Below, piece by piece: positions 63,370 through 64,000 of a stretch of DNA of 64,000 nt (the stretch's first letter is position 1; the number at the start of each line of letters is the position of its first letter). The notes under the pieces are model-generated. The model was not told where the DNA came from. It was given only the letters and a program-made list of their open reading frames with translations, and ran no database searches. The stretch comes from DATJKD01 sp963728295 (GTDB lineage: Bacteria > Pseudomonadota > Gammaproteobacteria > Steroidobacterales > Steroidobacteraceae). Location: NCBI GenBank assembly GCA_963728295.1, contig CAVSKB010000011.1:372001-436000 (forward strand), read 5' to 3'. Position numbers and translations under genes: made by a program.

Positions 63370-64000
63370 CTAACGCCCCGTGAACCCGGCCTTGCGCTTC
63401 TCGAAGAATGCCGAGAGGCCTTCGACCCAGTCGTTGGTCAGCGCCGCTCCGGAATAGCTCTCGGCTTCGAGCCTTCCCTGCTCCTCCAGGGAGTTTTCCA
63501 GCGAGGCGAGGATCTGGTTCCGGATGAGACCGTAGGCTCTGGTGGGACCGGCTGCGAGGCGCTGCACGAGCTTCTGGGTTTCGGCATCGAGCTGCTCAGC
63601 GGGCACGACGAAGTTGATCAGGCCGATGCGCTGCGCCTCGGTCGCCGAGAGCCGGTCCGCGAGCAGGGCCAGCTCCATCGCCTTGCGCGTGCCGATCTGC
63701 CGCGGCAGGTAATAGGTCGTGAGGCCGTCGACACTGCCGCCGTGCAGCGCGTGAGCGACGAAGAAGAAAGCCGATTCCGCGGCGATGACGAGGTCGCATG
63801 CCGCCACCAGGCCGACCGCCGCACCGGCGACGGCCCCCTGGACGCTCGCAACCATCGGCTTGTTTAGCCGGCGCATCGCGCGGCCGAGCTGGTTGTACTG
63901 GTGTATCGGTTCTGCGATCCGGACGGTCTTCTCGGCGGGCGGCATCTTCATGATCTCGCCGATGCTGCCCAGATCGCCGCCGGCCATGAAGTTCTTGCCG
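63370..64000 (-). CDS. Enoyl-CoA hydratase/isomerase (partial, runs off right edge)
   Basis: At least 209 residues, open to the window edge: the sequence enters as GKNFMAGGDLGSIGE, which is the first oxyanion-hole region (residue ~60 of a crotonase), so about 55 N-terminal residues lie outside. VQGAVAGAAVGLVAACDLVIA is the second oxyanion-hole helix. GTRKAMELALLADRLSATEA and the C-terminal AFFEKRKAGFTGR complete the fold. Acts on enoyl-CoA in beta-oxidation or ring-opened intermediates. First visible gene of the operon with the fused kinase and MFS transporter. Confidence 0.87.
   Translation of the reverse strand, partial: GKNFMAGGDLGSIGEIMKMPPAEKTVRIAEPIHQYNQLGRAMRRLNKPMVASVQGAVAGAAVGLVAACDLVIAAESAFFFVAHALHGGSVDGLTTYYLPRQIGTRKAMELALLADRLSATEAQRIGLINFVVPAEQLDAETQKLVQRLAAGPTRAYGLIRNQILASLENSLEEQGRLEAESYSGAALTNDWVEGLSAFFEKRKAGFTGR

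Noticed and set aside
1..64000. CRISPR arrays, tRNA/rRNA genes, insertion sequences, prophage or toxin-antitoxin modules
   Set aside because: No regularly spaced repeats, no cloverleaf or rRNA-like stretches, and no transposase, integrase or antitoxin motifs were found in any frame.

Overview
The window reads as a GC-rich Gram-negative chromosome, most likely a proteobacterium. It has four TonB-dependent receptor (TBDR) loci whose cleaved N-termini carry EEVVVTA-type TonB boxes, TetR regulators, tight operons with ATGA/GTGA overlaps, and AGGAGG-type ribosome sites. Nearly all genes belong to catabolism of hydrophobic hydroxylated compounds such as steroids, terpenoids or aromatics. Genus cannot be fixed from the sequence. 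I saw no rRNA, tRNA, CRISPR array, phage or transposase gene, and no gene-free stretch longer than about 300 bases.

Layout. 0-5.7 kb: NTF2-like protein, aldehyde dehydrogenase, APH-type kinase, and an 845-residue DUF1254-DUF1214-sulfotransferase fusion. 5.7-12.6 kb: APH kinase and TetR, divergent from a TBDR-SDR-P450-NTF2 operon. 12.6-14.3 kb: a second P450 with a limonene-epoxide-hydrolase-like partner, facing the first. 14.4-21.8 kb: UGSC-family pair, MFS transporter, LEH-like protein, TBDR, CMD-like and EthD proteins. 21.8-25.5 kb (minus): KstD-like flavoprotein, SDR, AttH/CrtC-like protein. 25.5-34 kb (plus): two paralogous FMN/FAD/4Fe-4S ene-reductases with a KstD-like flavoprotein, NTF2, alcohol dehydrogenase, SDR, EthD and an acyl-CoA dehydrogenase remnant. 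34-45.5 kb (minus): broken TBDR, crotonase, DUF1214 protein and sulfotransferase, then SDR, acyl-CoA dehydrogenase, a second sulfotransferase and an intact TBDR. 45.6-55.8 kb: TetR divergent from an aromatic operon (Rieske alpha and beta, type I extradiol dioxygenase, amidohydrolase, indolepyruvate ferredoxin oxidoreductase, acyl-CoA dehydrogenase, SDR). 55.8-64 kb: P450, AttH/CrtC-like protein and SMR transporter facing a degenerate APH kinase with a small helical partner and an NTF2 protein, then MFS, a helical-domain/APH fusion and a crotonase cut by the window edge.

How the parts may work together (inference): TBDRs and MFS proteins import substrate. P450s and the Rieske enzyme hydroxylate it. 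SDRs, ADH, KstD-like and OYE-like enzymes adjust ring oxidation state. Acyl-CoA dehydrogenases and crotonases run beta-oxidation. Recurring APH kinases and PAPS sulfotransferases could turn hydroxyls into leaving groups.

Caution: many genes are split by single-base indels, several in G, C or T runs, so part of the apparent gene decay is probably sequencing error. Frameshifted genes are annotated as single loci spanning all their frames.
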